Shown one piece after another: positions 41,051-49,871 of a DNA stretch of 64,000 bases. The translations under genes and the position numbers were made by a program. The notes beneath the pieces were generated by a model, which saw only the letters and a program-made list of their open reading frames with translations, was not told the origin of the DNA and did not search any database. The first letter of the stretch is position 1. Every line of letters begins with the position of its first letter. Location: positions 60,328-124,327 of the forward strand of contig NZ_LT891957.1 in NCBI RefSeq assembly GCF_900186465.1, in the 5' to 3' direction. This DNA comes from Centipeda felix. Its GTDB lineage: Bacteria > Bacillota > Negativicutes > Selenomonadales > Selenomonadaceae.

Positions 41051-42976
41051 TTACTCTTTCTGATAGAATTGGCACTCGAAACCGTCGGCGTGGAGCAGAA
41101 GCCCCTCTGCCCAAGGCGGAGTTCGCGCCATCTGCTCACACACGGCAACAAGAGAGACTCGCTCGTCGCATTCGATGATGAGTTCGTCATGGACGTGCGC
41201 GACAATGTCCATCGTTCGCAGCGTCTGCATGGCATAACAGAGAATGTCACGGCTGATTGCCTGCGTGATGTTTTCCACGAGCTTCGGGCCGTAGGATTCG
41301 ATCCGCGCCCACTTTTTCGATAGGTCGAGTCCCATATAGGTGATGGATTCGCCGCCAAACCGATTCTCCCCGATGCGCGGCTTCACATAGGCGAGCCTGC
41401 GACTGCTCGGAAGCTCGATGAACATCATGCTGCCCCGATAGATGAACCGGATGCCGTGTGTGACCTTTGTGCTGCGCTCCTTGATACAGTCCTTCGCGGC
41501 GCGATCCACCGCCCACCAGAAGTCCACGATGTTCGGATTTGCTGCACGCCATGCATCCACGAGCGGTTTCAGCTCCTCTTCCTTCATCCCGGACTCCAAT
41601 GCACCGAATGCTTTCAGCGCACCAACGGAGCCGCCGTATCCACTCGACAATTCTGCTAATTTACCGTACTGCCTGAGATGCCCGTTCTCTCCATGCTTGA
41701 CCACATTGCAATGGAACATCCTGCCCGCTGTAGCGCAGTAGATGTCGCCATCATTTGCAAAAACGTCCATACGCCATCGTTCCTTGGCAAGCCATGACAG
41801 TACCCGTGCTTCAATGGCAGAGAAGTCCGCGACAATGAATTTTCTGCCCTCCTTGGGGATAAAAGCAGTACGGATAAGCTGTGACAGGACATCCGACACG
41901 GATTCATAGAGCATTTCGAGTGCCGCATAATTCCCTTGGCGCACGAGGTCACGGGCACACTCAAGGTCGATGAGATAATTTCTTGGAAGATTTTGCAATT
42001 GAATGTGCCGTCCCGAAAATCTCCCGGTGCGGTTCGCACCGTAAAACTGAAACATCCCGCGCGCTCTATCATCCGAGCAAACGGTATTCTGCATTGCCTG
42101 ATATTTCTTCACCGAGGACTTTGCAAGCTGCTGCCGAAGTTCCAGCACTTCCCTCAGCGGAGTGGGAACATTGGCAAGGAGGGCAGTCACGGACTTCTTG
42201 TCGAGCGACTCGGTTTCAACGCCCTGCTCCTTGAGCCATGCCTTCATCTGCATCACGCTATTCGGATTCTCAAGCCCCGTCAGAGACTTCATCCTGTCCA
42301 ACAGTTGATTTTTCGTAATCTCGTCAATCTGGACGGCATTCTCCACCAAGGGCATATCCAGACGTATCCCACGGTCATTGATCTCCTGGTCTAGCACATA
42401 CTCCTCCCATACCGACGGAGGCACAGGATATTTGGACAGACGCTGTTGAATTGCCATCTCCACTTCGACATCACGGCGATTGTAGGACTTGAAGAGTTCC
42501 CACTTCGCTCCCGTGGGTTCGTGGAACGGAGGCGTTGAAAAATAGCGGATGAGTGCCTTGCCCTCGTTCATTTTCTGCTCTTCCAATCCCAACACCCGTC
42601 CGACGGCGGCAAGTGAGAGCGGAAGTCCCATGTAGGCAGACCAGACCATCGTGCATCGCCAGCTGTGGGGACTGAGGAAACAAGCGCGCTCGGTAGTGTG
42701 AAGCATCCCCAAGTCCGACAAGTATCGCGACAAGCACACACGCTCAAAGTTGGCGTTGAATGCCCACTTGATGACGCTATCATCCGCCAGCGCATCCAGA
42801 ATTTCCTGCGGAATCCGCTCACCACGCACGAGGTCAATGACCTGCACCGCGCCTCCGTCCACGGAATATCCAAAGAGCAGGATCGCGAAATCCTCTGCCT
42901 CGGTGTAACGATATACGCCGCTTTTCCCAATATCCACACTGCTCCGCGTTTCGAGATCAACGGACAATGATTTCAT
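41051..42976 (-). CDS. Phage DNA polymerase, family A
   Basis: A 641-residue DnaE-independent phage polymerase of the Pol I family. The N-terminal 3'-5' exonuclease starts with SVDLETRSSVDIG (ExoI) and YNRRDVEVEMAIQ (ExoIII-like). Polymerase motifs are RTGRFSGRHIQLQNLPR, DFSAIEARVLSWLAKE (motif A), the O-helix region YGKLAELSSGYGGSVGALKAF, and HDELIIEC (motif C). It copies phage DNA with the DUF2815 protein and VapE helicase. GGAGAAG before 42976 sets the start. Confidence 0.94.
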   Translation of the reverse strand: MKSLSVDLETRSSVDIGKSGVYRYTEAEDFAILLFGYSVDGGAVQVIDLVRGERIPQEILDALADDSVIKWAFNANFERVCLSRYLSDLGMLHTTERACFLSPHSWRCTMVWSAYMGLPLSLAAVGRVLGLEEQKMNEGKALIRYFSTPPFHEPTGAKWELFKSYNRRDVEVEMAIQQRLSKYPVPPSVWEEYVLDQEINDRGIRLDMPLVENAVQIDEITKNQLLDRMKSLTGLENPNSVMQMKAWLKEQGVETESLDKKSVTALLANVPTPLREVLELRQQLAKSSVKKYQAMQNTVCSDDRARGMFQFYGANRTGRFSGRHIQLQNLPRNYLIDLECARDLVRQGNYAALEMLYESVSDVLSQLIRTAFIPKEGRKFIVADFSAIEARVLSWLAKERWRMDVFANDGDIYCATAGRMFHCNVVKHGENGHLRQYGKLAELSSGYGGSVGALKAFGALESGMKEEELKPLVDAWRAANPNIVDFWWAVDRAAKDCIKERSTKVTHGIRFIYRGSMMFIELPSSRRLAYVKPRIGENRFGGESITYMGLDLSKKWARIESYGPKLVENITQAISRDILCYAMQTLRTMDIVAHVHDELIIECDERVSLVAVCEQMARTPPWAEGLLLHADGFECQFYQKE

Positions 42977-43044
42977 GTCACTTCTCCTTCCGTGACAAAA
43001 GCAGCGAGGAAGAATCCCCACTGCCCATGTCTGTCAGCCGTTAT

Positions 43045-43605
43045 TTAGCTGAGAAAGTCCTCGTCCTCATCCGCGAAGTCATCCTCGGCACGGGTCTTGC
43101 CGCCGAGCGGCTCACCGTCGGAAATCTTCTGCAGGTTGTTCAGCCCGCAAGCTATGCCCTTGTTGCCGTTCGAGTTGAATGCGTAGAAGTTGATGCTTGC
43201 GCGTCCGTAAACGCCGGAGTAGACCTCCGAGTGCTCGATGATCGGATTGCGGGCAGCATCCACGATGCCGGGAGCCGTCGCAGAGTTTGCATTGATAAAG
43301 TAACTGTCCTGATACGCCGCATCGTCCGGGCGTTCCACGTCTCCGTCACGGAGCGGGTTCTTAATCGCCGAGAGTGCGGGCACGGACTTGCTGCTGCCCT
43401 TGAGCTTCGACTGCCCTTCCTCGTATGCCGTCTGAATGGCGTTCTTGACTGCGGTCACGGTCTTGGTGTCGGACTTCGGGATGATGAGCGAGACGCTGAA
43501 CTTCGGCGTACCGCCGTTGATGGACTTTGGCTGCCAGACGTTGGCGTAGCTCCAACGTGTCTTGACACCCGTGATCACTTTTGTCGGATTGATAACTTTT
43601 GCCAT
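43045..43605 (-). CDS. DUF2815 protein, probable phage ssDNA-binding protein
   Basis: A 186-residue protein with KVINPTKVITGVKTRWSYANVWQPKSINGGTPKFSVSLIIPKSDTKTVTAVKNAIQTAYEEG and a C-terminal YSGVYGRASINFYAFNSNGNKGIACGLNNLQKISDGE followed by an acidic tail (EDDFADEDEDFL). It matches DUF2815, a single-strand-binding OB-fold family of T7 gp2.5-like type. The acidic tail is the usual protein-interaction arm. It lies between the polymerase and DUF2800 genes, as in many Firmicutes prophages. Confidence 0.9.
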   Translation of the reverse strand: MAKVINPTKVITGVKTRWSYANVWQPKSINGGTPKFSVSLIIPKSDTKTVTAVKNAIQTAYEEGQSKLKGSSKSVPALSAIKNPLRDGDVERPDDAAYQDSYFINANSATAPGIVDAARNPIIEHSEVYSGVYGRASINFYAFNSNGNKGIACGLNNLQKISDGEPLGGKTRAEDDFADEDEDFLS

Positions 43606-43617
43606 GATGTGTTTTCC

Positions 43618-44742
43618 TCAACTTTCTTCAAAATCTTCTGCTGCGGTATTCATCGCAGGCCGCTTGTCGCTCATGGGAGCGAGGGTTGGTTTCCCCTGCG
43701 GTTTTACGATGAAGCCTCCGAGCAGTTCCTCAAGCTTATTTTTTCCGAGCAGACTGGTCATTGCCGTAATCCCGAGCAGTTTCTGCTCATATGGCTCATA
43801 GCCCGCTTCTTTGACTGTTTTGGCGACCGCCGCCTCGTCGGTGTATTTCCGATTCGAGCGGCCTTCCACCAGTTTCCAGTCCGTCCACTGTTTTCCTTGG
43901 ATTGCCCGCTGCAGGGCGTATTCCTTGATGTCGCTGACCCATGCGGCGAGCATATCGGCTTTTGCAAGCACCGCTTCCACCTCGGCATCTTCCAATGTCG
44001 GAGGCATCTCAAAGTCATACCGAGCCAGTTCCAGATTGTACTCTGCCCGCTTGCGGCACGTTGCCTTAATCCTGCAGAACTGGCAGTGTGCTCCGGCGCA
44101 GAACTCTCCTTCTCCTTCGTGTGCCAGTTTTGCTGCGGGTACAAGCGTGTCTTGCGCCCACGCCAGAAGGTCAGTTTTCGAGATGGTATACTCCGAGATA
44201 TTGCTGAGTCTCGGCTGGAAGATAATCATCCAGATCGACTCGATGTCGTACAGTCCGTCGAACATCTGGATGCAGCCGAGCGCGTAGCACATCATCTGCG
44301 GATTGCGCTCAGCACTGACCTCAATGCCCTTTCCGTGCTTGTAGTCCACGATGCAGACAGTCTTGCCGGAGATGATGAGCGTGTCGGCTGTGCCGAACCC
44401 ATCGGGTACAAAGTCCGAGAAGTCCACACGCTGCTCCACGGACACCATCGTATCCTTCGACTCCTCGCGGAACTGCGACACAAGCCCCATAACGAACTGG
44501 GCATAAAAGTCTGCACACTCTTCCATCTCACTGTCATAGGAGGACAGCTTCTTGGTCGGATCGCGCACTCGCTCACCAAGTGCCTTGCGGAGTTTGTACT
44601 CACAGAGCGTGTGCGCATCTGTCCCTTGGGCGGCATACTCGCTTGGCGCATCAGACTTTTCCGCATTGAGGCGAGCTGACGGCGGGCAGGCGATCCAACG
44701 TGCAGCAGAGGATGCCGAGAGGATGGCGTGTTTACGAGCCAA
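43618..44742 (-). CDS. DUF2800 protein, PD-(D/E)XK exonuclease
   Basis: A 374-residue RecB/Cas4-like nuclease. SSAARWIACPPSARL is the N-terminal motif, DTLIISGKTVCIVDYKHGKG holds the D...DxK active site, and the cysteines CAGAHCQFCRIKATCRKRAEY form the Fe-S-like Cys patch of this family. It is believed to process ends for phage recombination. It overlaps the preceding gene's end by 11 bases. Confidence 0.9.
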   Translation of the reverse strand: MARKHAILSASSAARWIACPPSARLNAEKSDAPSEYAAQGTDAHTLCEYKLRKALGERVRDPTKKLSSYDSEMEECADFYAQFVMGLVSQFREESKDTMVSVEQRVDFSDFVPDGFGTADTLIISGKTVCIVDYKHGKGIEVSAERNPQMMCYALGCIQMFDGLYDIESIWMIIFQPRLSNISEYTISKTDLLAWAQDTLVPAAKLAHEGEGEFCAGAHCQFCRIKATCRKRAEYNLELARYDFEMPPTLEDAEVEAVLAKADMLAAWVSDIKEYALQRAIQGKQWTDWKLVEGRSNRKYTDEAAVAKTVKEAGYEPYEQKLLGITAMTSLLGKNKLEELLGGFIVKPQGKPTLAPMSDKRPAMNTAAEDFEES

Positions 44743-45028
44743 TCTTCTCAGCCTCCTTCAGGAGTGTCGCATAGTGCTCCGGCGCAAGCTCGCTGAGTTT
44801 GTCTACGCCGAACTTGGAGATCAGAGACTTGACTGCTGCGCTGTGCCCTTCGACAGAGAGTCGTGCAAGCACGGTGCGTACTTCTTCAAGTGTCGGTGAG
44901 GCTTCCTCCGATTCCGACACCTTCGACTGCTCATCGCTTGGAGTGCTCTGCACGAATTCCTCCAAGACATCGACCAATCGGTGAAGAACGCCGATAAGCT
45001 CGGCTATTGCTTCGTTTTCCTCCCGCAT
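44732..45028 (-). CDS. Small early phage protein
   Basis: A 98-residue acidic protein (MREENEAIAELIGVLHRLVDVLEEFVQSTPSDEQSKVSESEEASPTLEEVRTVLARLSVEGHSAAVKSLISKFGVDKLSELAPEHYATLLKEAEKIG). The C-terminal 50 residues resemble the conserved helical end seen in phage rRNA-biogenesis/PcfK-like proteins (RtvLA.ls..G....V..Li.kFGa.kLs.l.pe.Y..Ll..ae). GGAAG eight bases before 45028 marks the start. It follows motif copy C. No known activity. Confidence 0.7.
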   Translation of the reverse strand: MREENEAIAELIGVLHRLVDVLEEFVQSTPSDEQSKVSESEEASPTLEEVRTVLARLSVEGHSAAVKSLISKFGVDKLSELAPEHYATLLKEAEKIGS

Positions 45029-45080
45029 GGAGATCACTTCCTTTCAATTGACTGCGGGGATTTTCACCTTCCTATAAAGA

Positions 45081-45109
45081 AGAGGACACCGCCGTATGTT
45101 TTGGTCACC
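45081..45109 (-). promoter_or_regulatory. Bipartite leader motif GGTGACC-N15-GTCCTCT (copy C)
   Basis: GGTGACC at 45109-45103 and GTCCTCT at 45087-45081 on the minus strand, with a 15-base spacer, in the leader of the 45028 gene. Confidence 0.6.
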
Positions 45110-45114
45110 AATTT

Positions 45115-45771
45115 TTACATAAAATCTTTGAGCTGTGCTTGAAGCCCGGGCATGAACTTATTCATGCGCTTGCGGATGCTTTCCTTAGATTTGAAACCGA
45201 CAGCGGCGGCAATGGCACGCTCCGACTGTCCCGAAGCCCTGCGGATAAGAATTTCATGGTCGATGGGATCGAGTTTGGAGAGAGCCTCGTACAGCCTGCG
45301 ATTACGCTCCTCGCGTGCTGCAGTGTCGGCAACATCCTCGTGGACGGGAAGTGCCGGGTCATTGACATCCACCGCACGTTCCAAAGAGATTGTCCGATAC
45401 ACGGGATGTGAGCATCCATCACAGCTGCGGTTGGCGCAGCAGGGCTTTCCTTCATACATACAGTGCTGCTCGCGCTTTTCCCGCTTATCCTCCCGCCAGA
45501 TTGGGCACATGACGACGGAGTATTGATTAGCATCGACAGGTGCATAAATTGCCCGCCCCGACGCCTTGAGGAACTTTTCTCCGGCAGTTTTCCGCCGGAC
45601 GAGTTCATCCATGCCCGTATCCCGGATTCTTCCGTTTTCGTGGATCTGAATCGGGACGGGGACATACACGCCCAGCTTCTTACTGAGCTGAAAACGATGC
45701 CCTTGCTGTTGGAGAGCCTTGACCTCCTGCGCAGAGTAGTCTTTGATGATACCGTTAAGCTGGATTTTCAT
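45115..45771 (-). CDS. Sigma-70 region-4-like early phage protein
   Basis: A 218-residue protein. Residues ~85-130 carry cysteines (CPIWREDKREKREQHCMYEGKPCCANRSCDGCSHP) that may bind metal. The C-terminus (NRRLYEALSKLDPIDHEILIRRASGQSERAIAAAVGFKSKESIRKRMNKFMPGLQAQL) is a sigma-70 region-4-like HTH. It may be an early transcription factor for this phage, possibly acting on the repeated leader motif. GGAACG before 45771 gives the start. It is the first gene of the minus-strand early region. Confidence 0.75.
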   Translation of the reverse strand: MKIQLNGIIKDYSAQEVKALQQQGHRFQLSKKLGVYVPVPIQIHENGRIRDTGMDELVRRKTAGEKFLKASGRAIYAPVDANQYSVVMCPIWREDKREKREQHCMYEGKPCCANRSCDGCSHPVYRTISLERAVDVNDPALPVHEDVADTAAREERNRRLYEALSKLDPIDHEILIRRASGQSERAIAAAVGFKSKESIRKRMNKFMPGLQAQLKDFM

Positions 45772-46215
45772 AGTTTTGCGTTCCTTTCGTTCTTGCCGAA
45801 CGGCGGGATGCAAAACTACGCACGGGCTTCAGTCCGAAAATGGGCATAAAGAAGCACGGTGGGAGCATAGAGATACTGACAAGCTCGTTACCTGTCAGTA
45901 TCCCTATTCGCATCCCGCCGTCCTATGGCCATCTTGGACAACAGATTGACTTACCTAGGGAAACCGAATTTGTCTCTTCCTACCACCACCTTAAAAATCT
46001 TTCTCTACATCGAAGCGGACACATACATCCGATTTGGTCACCGAATTTCTTGCTTGATTAGAAATTTTTCTGGTTTTTTCTCACAAAAGCGAGAAAAGAA
46101 ACTCTTGCTCGTGTTATAATTTAGACATCAACTGCTCTTGAGTTGCCTCAAGTATAAACAATGCGCTCGGTACAAGCGGGGACGCTATGGTACGCTTCGG
46201 CAGAAAGGCTCGAAT
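45772..46215. other. Intergenic divergence region between early phage genes and cargo
   Basis: About 440 bases without a credible gene. It contains motif copy D (46014-46042, minus) upstream of the early genes and a TATAAT at 46115-46120 that may start plus-strand cargo transcription. In many prophages this place holds the repressor/lysogeny switch; none is seen here. Confidence 0.5.
46014..46042 (-). promoter_or_regulatory. Bipartite leader motif GGTGACC-N15-GTCCGCT (copy D)
   Basis: GGTGACC at 46042-46036 and GTCCGCT at 46020-46014 on the minus strand, with a 15-base spacer. It is the most upstream copy, about 240 bases before the sigma-like early gene. Confidence 0.6.
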
Positions 46216-46773
46216 ATGACGTTTTCAGAATTCGTAAATCGCCTTCATGGCATTATTGGAGGAGGCGAGAACACTGTTGCATTTACAAGATCCATACTTG
46301 ATGCCATCACTACAGAGGAGGCTGATGAGCTCCTCAAAAAATATAAAAATGATGCCTATAAGTCGTATTTCAACGGAAATAGATCCATCGGCAATTTTGC
46401 GAAGGAGCTCGCACCTTACATTGAACCGGAGGTATTTGCCAGCTTCATCGCAGATCTTCCCTCGGATGCATTGAGAGAGACTTTGTGCAAAGAGTTCTTG
46501 GATATACTCCCCGATGCAACCCCCTTCACTATTGACAAAGAACTTTCTTCCCTGTTTGCCGATATTCTCCGAGTAGAAGCCTCAACAAAAAGAAAAGCCC
46601 CTCGGAGACAAATCTCTGAAGAGCAGAAAGAAACTTCGAATAACGGAAAGACAACTATTCTGGATGATTGGGACAATAAAATAACCGTCATTCATCATCA
46701 GACAAATGTGGTTCAAAGCGGAACCAACAATATCAATCTGACAAATAACGGTACGATGACTTTTAATCTGTGA
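46216..46773 (+). CDS. Small helical protein with a C-terminal NVxQxG tail (gene 1 of AAA module)
   Basis: A 185-residue protein. Residues ~1-125 are helical (SEFVNRLHGIIGGGENTVAFTRSILDAITTEE... YKSYFNGNRSIGNFAKELAPYIEPEVFASFIADLPSDALRETLCKEFL), then a basic linker (KRKAPRR), then a polar C-terminal tail (NVVQSGTNNINLTNNGTM) likely to form beta turns. It forms an operon with the next two genes. The tail motif recurs at the N-terminus of the next protein, so the two may assemble. Presumed sensor or regulator of the ATPase; no named family. Confidence 0.7.
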   Translation: MTFSEFVNRLHGIIGGGENTVAFTRSILDAITTEEADELLKKYKNDAYKSYFNGNRSIGNFAKELAPYIEPEVFASFIADLPSDALRETLCKEFLDILPDATPFTIDKELSSLFADILRVEASTKRKAPRRQISEEQKETSNNGKTTILDDWDNKITVIHHQTNVVQSGTNNINLTNNGTMTFNL

Positions 46774-46781
46774 GGTTGTCT

Positions 46782-47426
46782 ATGAACGAACTGTCACGCA
46801 TTTCTCCCGTGCAACAGATTTCCTATAACGTGAACCAACCCGGTGATAAAAACATCAATATATTCAATCATGCCGATGGTGTGATTAATCTTGTATCCCC
46901 AGCTCCGTTACAGCTTCCAGAGCATAATACGGAGCAGCTCATTGCCATACAAAACTTCAGCAAAGATTACTATCAGTTGATTGTCACAGTGGCAGAAGAT
47001 ATTTTTACGAGCAACGAAGTCATCATTCCCATCGACCAAGCTTTGACACAAAACCACGCTCCTTCAGAAATATATGACCGCTGTTCATCCTTATCCGAGA
47101 CTGGCATTGATGAATTAAAAACATTCCCGGCTCTGATATGCAACCAAAACACAGACTACCACGGTCTGACAGATGACAAACAACATGCCATATACAGCTA
47201 TATCAAACGAATAAAAAAAGAAGGCAGAAATATCAAAATATCATTTTGTCCCATAGCTGTATTTCCCCAACATAAGCTCTGCAAAAAGAGTACATCTGTT
47301 TACTTTGATCTTAATATGGAATGTGCCATTACAGATCTGAATCACAGTGCGTGGTCAGTCCACAAGGTCAATCTTTTTGAAGCATTTGCTATCGCCAATC
47401 TTTCAAATATGCCGAGACCGTATTGA
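46782..47426 (+). CDS. Middle protein of AAA module with an N-terminal NVxQxG motif
   Basis: A 214-residue protein. Residues ~10-35 (ISYNVNQPGDKNINIFNHAD) mirror the C-terminal tail of gene 1. The body (ALTQNHAPSEIYDRCSSLSETGIDELKTFPALICNQNTDYHGLTDDKQHAIYSYIKRIKKEGRNIKISFCPIAVFPQHKLC) has no recognised domain and seems alpha/beta. The ATG at 46782 has GAGG six bases upstream; a GTG at 46770 overlapping the previous stop is the alternative. Position between gene 1 and the ATPase recalls the middle component of three-gene ABC-type conflict systems. Confidence 0.65.
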   Translation: MNELSRISPVQQISYNVNQPGDKNINIFNHADGVINLVSPAPLQLPEHNTEQLIAIQNFSKDYYQLIVTVAEDIFTSNEVIIPIDQALTQNHAPSEIYDRCSSLSETGIDELKTFPALICNQNTDYHGLTDDKQHAIYSYIKRIKKEGRNIKISFCPIAVFPQHKLCKKSTSVYFDLNMECAITDLNHSAWSVHKVNLFEAFAIANLSNMPRPY

Positions 47427-47442
47427 TGAGGGAGGAAGAGTT

Positions 47443-49725
47443 ATGTCAACGAAACTTCCATGTGAGATTACCAAAATAGTGTTGGATGATGCGAGCTACA
47501 AAGGGACAAAGGTAGAGGTTGTTCCCACATATATCAACTACTTTTTTGGCAACAACGGAACGGGAAAATCTACGCTTGCGGATGTAATCGGAAAAGGACG
47601 CGGTCTCTCTTACAGAGCCGGAAGGGATTCCTCTGATTATACGACCTATGTGTTTGACCAGAACTTCATCAACAAAAATATGAATCTCTACCATAACCTT
47701 CCGGGCGTTTTCACGATCAATGAAATCAATGTTGAAATACAACAGCAGCTCGATCAAAATACAAAAAAACAAACTGCCGCAAACGATCTCATTTCTACTG
47801 CTGCAAAAAAGAAAGAGGAATATACCAAGCAAAAAGATGAGCTAATCACTCGGCTGCATAAGGATTGTTGGAAAAAAACAGCAGAGCTTCGAACCTCTTT
47901 TGAAAAGACACAGGAAGGAAAGAAAAAAGCAAAACTGTTCACCGATGCCGTAAAAACACATTCTCCAGTCGAGCATGATATTGATGAGATGAGGCGAATG
48001 TATAAATCTGTGTTTTCGGCATCCGCAAAGAAATATGAACGCTTCAAAGAGGTCAATGATCCTGCTGTCCTCGATTCTGTAACGGGATGTGAAATTCTCA
48101 GCCAAGCCATTGTAAACACATCAAATACAAAATTTGCAGAGTTTCTGAAAAAGGTAGGTTCCATACAGTGGGTTCGTCAGGGACATGATGAATATCATGC
48201 GGCAGCCGAGGGATGTTGCCCCTATTGTATGCAGGAACTTCCCGCAAATTTTGAAGAGCTGCTGTCCGCAAGTTTTGATGACCAATACAACGAAAGCCTC
48301 TCAAAGCTGAGCACCTTCTTATCGGCATACAGGGAGTCCGCAAAGGAACTCTTCGTACCATTAAGTTCGTTGCCGACCGAAGTATATCCTTCGATTGATA
48401 TAAAGCCCTATAATGAGAAGCTCTCAGTTATACAAGCGAGGATTCAATCAAACATTGACAAGATCAAAGAGAAAATAGAATCCCCCTCCTTGATCGTTAC
48501 TCTTGAAGAAACAGCTCCCCTGCTCCGTGAATTATCGGAAATCATTCAAGGCTACAACAAACTCATAGATGCAAATAATGAACTTGTTGCTGCAGGTCCC
48601 CAAAAGAAGGCAGACTGCACAAAAGCCGTCTTTGAGCATATTTCCTTTATCCTCAAAGATGTCCTTGAAGCATATGTCAGAAGCGAGAAAAACCTTGATC
48701 TTGAGCTGAAAAAACAGGAAAAAATTATTGACGAACAGCAAGCCGTTCTGCGAGACCTGCGAACAGAATATCGAACGCTCAGCAGCAAGACCGTGGAAAC
48801 CGAAACCGCCATGAACACCATCAATATGATGCTCCGTGATACCGGCTTCCAAGGATTTGAAGTGCGCCCCCATAAGGAAGCCAATAAGGCAACCATCAAT
48901 TATGAGGTCATCCGCACCGATACTGGCGAAATTGCAGAGAGTCTCAGTGAAGGAGAGAAGAACTTCATTGCCTTCCTGTATTTTCAGCAACTCGTATTCG
49001 GTAGTTCCAATGCGGACGGAGAGTTCAAGGATAAGATCGTTGTTATTGATGATCCCGTTTCCAGTATGGACAGCAAGGCTCTGTTTGTCGTGGGCGCACT
49101 GGTCAGAAAGATGATCGAGATTTGCCGAAACAATGCGGATAACAGGAATGCCCTTGTTACGGGTAATTTCATCAAACAAATCTTTATACTCACGCATAAT
49201 GCCTATTTTCACAGGGAGGTCTCCTACTCTCATGTGAAGCATTATGCCTTCGTATCCTTCTATCTCATTCAGAAGCGGGACGGAAAATCAGCCATCCGTC
49301 TGTGTGAATGCCAAAATCCCAACTGCCCTTCAGAGCAGATGAATGTAAACCCGGTCAAAAATTCCTATGCAGCATTGTGGGACGAATACAAAGAGGTCTC
49401 CTCCCCCATCCCGTTGATGAATATCATCCGTCGAATTTTGGAGTATTACTTCCTTCAGCTTTGCGGATATGAAGGAGAATCTCTGCGAAAGCGCATTCTC
49501 GAGGATCATAAGGAAGATTTCATATGCGATGATGATTACACGAAATTCGATATGGCTTCTTCCATGCTGTCCTATATTTCAAGCACAGCACGTGGCATCA
49601 ATGATGATATGCATTATGTGGATGATTGCTCTGACACCGATATGTGTCGCGATACATTCAGAATGATCTTCCGGCACATGGGACAGGAGCAACATTTTGA
49701 GATGATGACAGGAGTTGGTAATTAA
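47443..49725 (+). CDS. RloC/PrrC-like AAA ATPase, probable anticodon-nuclease-type effector
   Basis: A 760-residue SMC/Rad50-like ATPase of the AAA_13 type. Walker A FFGNNGTGKST lies at ~36-46. Long coiled coils flank a zinc-hook-like GCCPYCMQELP near residue 258. The ABC signature LSEGEKNF is at ~500 and Walker B IVVIDDPVSSMDS at ~530. The C-terminal ~110 residues are helical with RRILEYYF (R-x3-E) and RGINDDMH (R-x6-H), fitting the HEPN/anticodon nuclease end of PrrC/RloC. Such enzymes cut tRNA during phage infection. GGAGG before 47443 fixes the start. The nuclease assignment is inferred. Confidence 0.8.
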   Translation: MSTKLPCEITKIVLDDASYKGTKVEVVPTYINYFFGNNGTGKSTLADVIGKGRGLSYRAGRDSSDYTTYVFDQNFINKNMNLYHNLPGVFTINEINVEIQQQLDQNTKKQTAANDLISTAAKKKEEYTKQKDELITRLHKDCWKKTAELRTSFEKTQEGKKKAKLFTDAVKTHSPVEHDIDEMRRMYKSVFSASAKKYERFKEVNDPAVLDSVTGCEILSQAIVNTSNTKFAEFLKKVGSIQWVRQGHDEYHAAAEGCCPYCMQELPANFEELLSASFDDQYNESLSKLSTFLSAYRESAKELFVPLSSLPTEVYPSIDIKPYNEKLSVIQARIQSNIDKIKEKIESPSLIVTLEETAPLLRELSEIIQGYNKLIDANNELVAAGPQKKADCTKAVFEHISFILKDVLEAYVRSEKNLDLELKKQEKIIDEQQAVLRDLRTEYRTLSSKTVETETAMNTINMMLRDTGFQGFEVRPHKEANKATINYEVIRTDTGEIAESLSEGEKNFIAFLYFQQLVFGSSNADGEFKDKIVVIDDPVSSMDSKALFVVGALVRKMIEICRNNADNRNALVTGNFIKQIFILTHNAYFHREVSYSHVKHYAFVSFYLIQKRDGKSAIRLCECQNPNCPSEQMNVNPVKNSYAALWDEYKEVSSPIPLMNIIRRILEYYFLQLCGYEGESLRKRILEDHKEDFICDDDYTKFDMASSMLSYISSTARGINDDMHYVDDCSDTDMCRDTFRMIFRHMGQEQHFEMMTGVGN

Positions 49726-49790
49726 GAAATCCGCAAAAAAGGCATCCAAATAATTGTTGGTATATCTTTTTCGACCATTTATCGACGACA

Positions 49791-49840
49791 GAACAAAAAT
49801 CTGTATCAATCTAATGGACTTCATTTTATCAGTGATCCCC
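49791..49840. repeat. MITE remnant (right half)
   Basis: Matches the right half of the 170-bp element at 59281-59450 (ACAAAAATCTG, then CAATCT, GGACTTCATTTTATCAG and TGATCC). It lies between the AAA module and the restriction operon and may mark a past insertion border of one of them. Confidence 0.6.
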
Positions 49841-49871
49841 AAATTGAACCACATAGAAAAAGGAGCTTATC

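Noticed and set aside
41176-41358. Long form (205 residues) of the zinc-ribbon gene
   Set aside because: It would overlap the polymerase gene in another frame; the ATG at 40944 has a strong site and gives a compact CxxC protein.
42967-44679. Plus-strand open frame of 570 codons opposite DUF2815/DUF2800
   Set aside because: Antisense to two recognised families; no domains in its translation.
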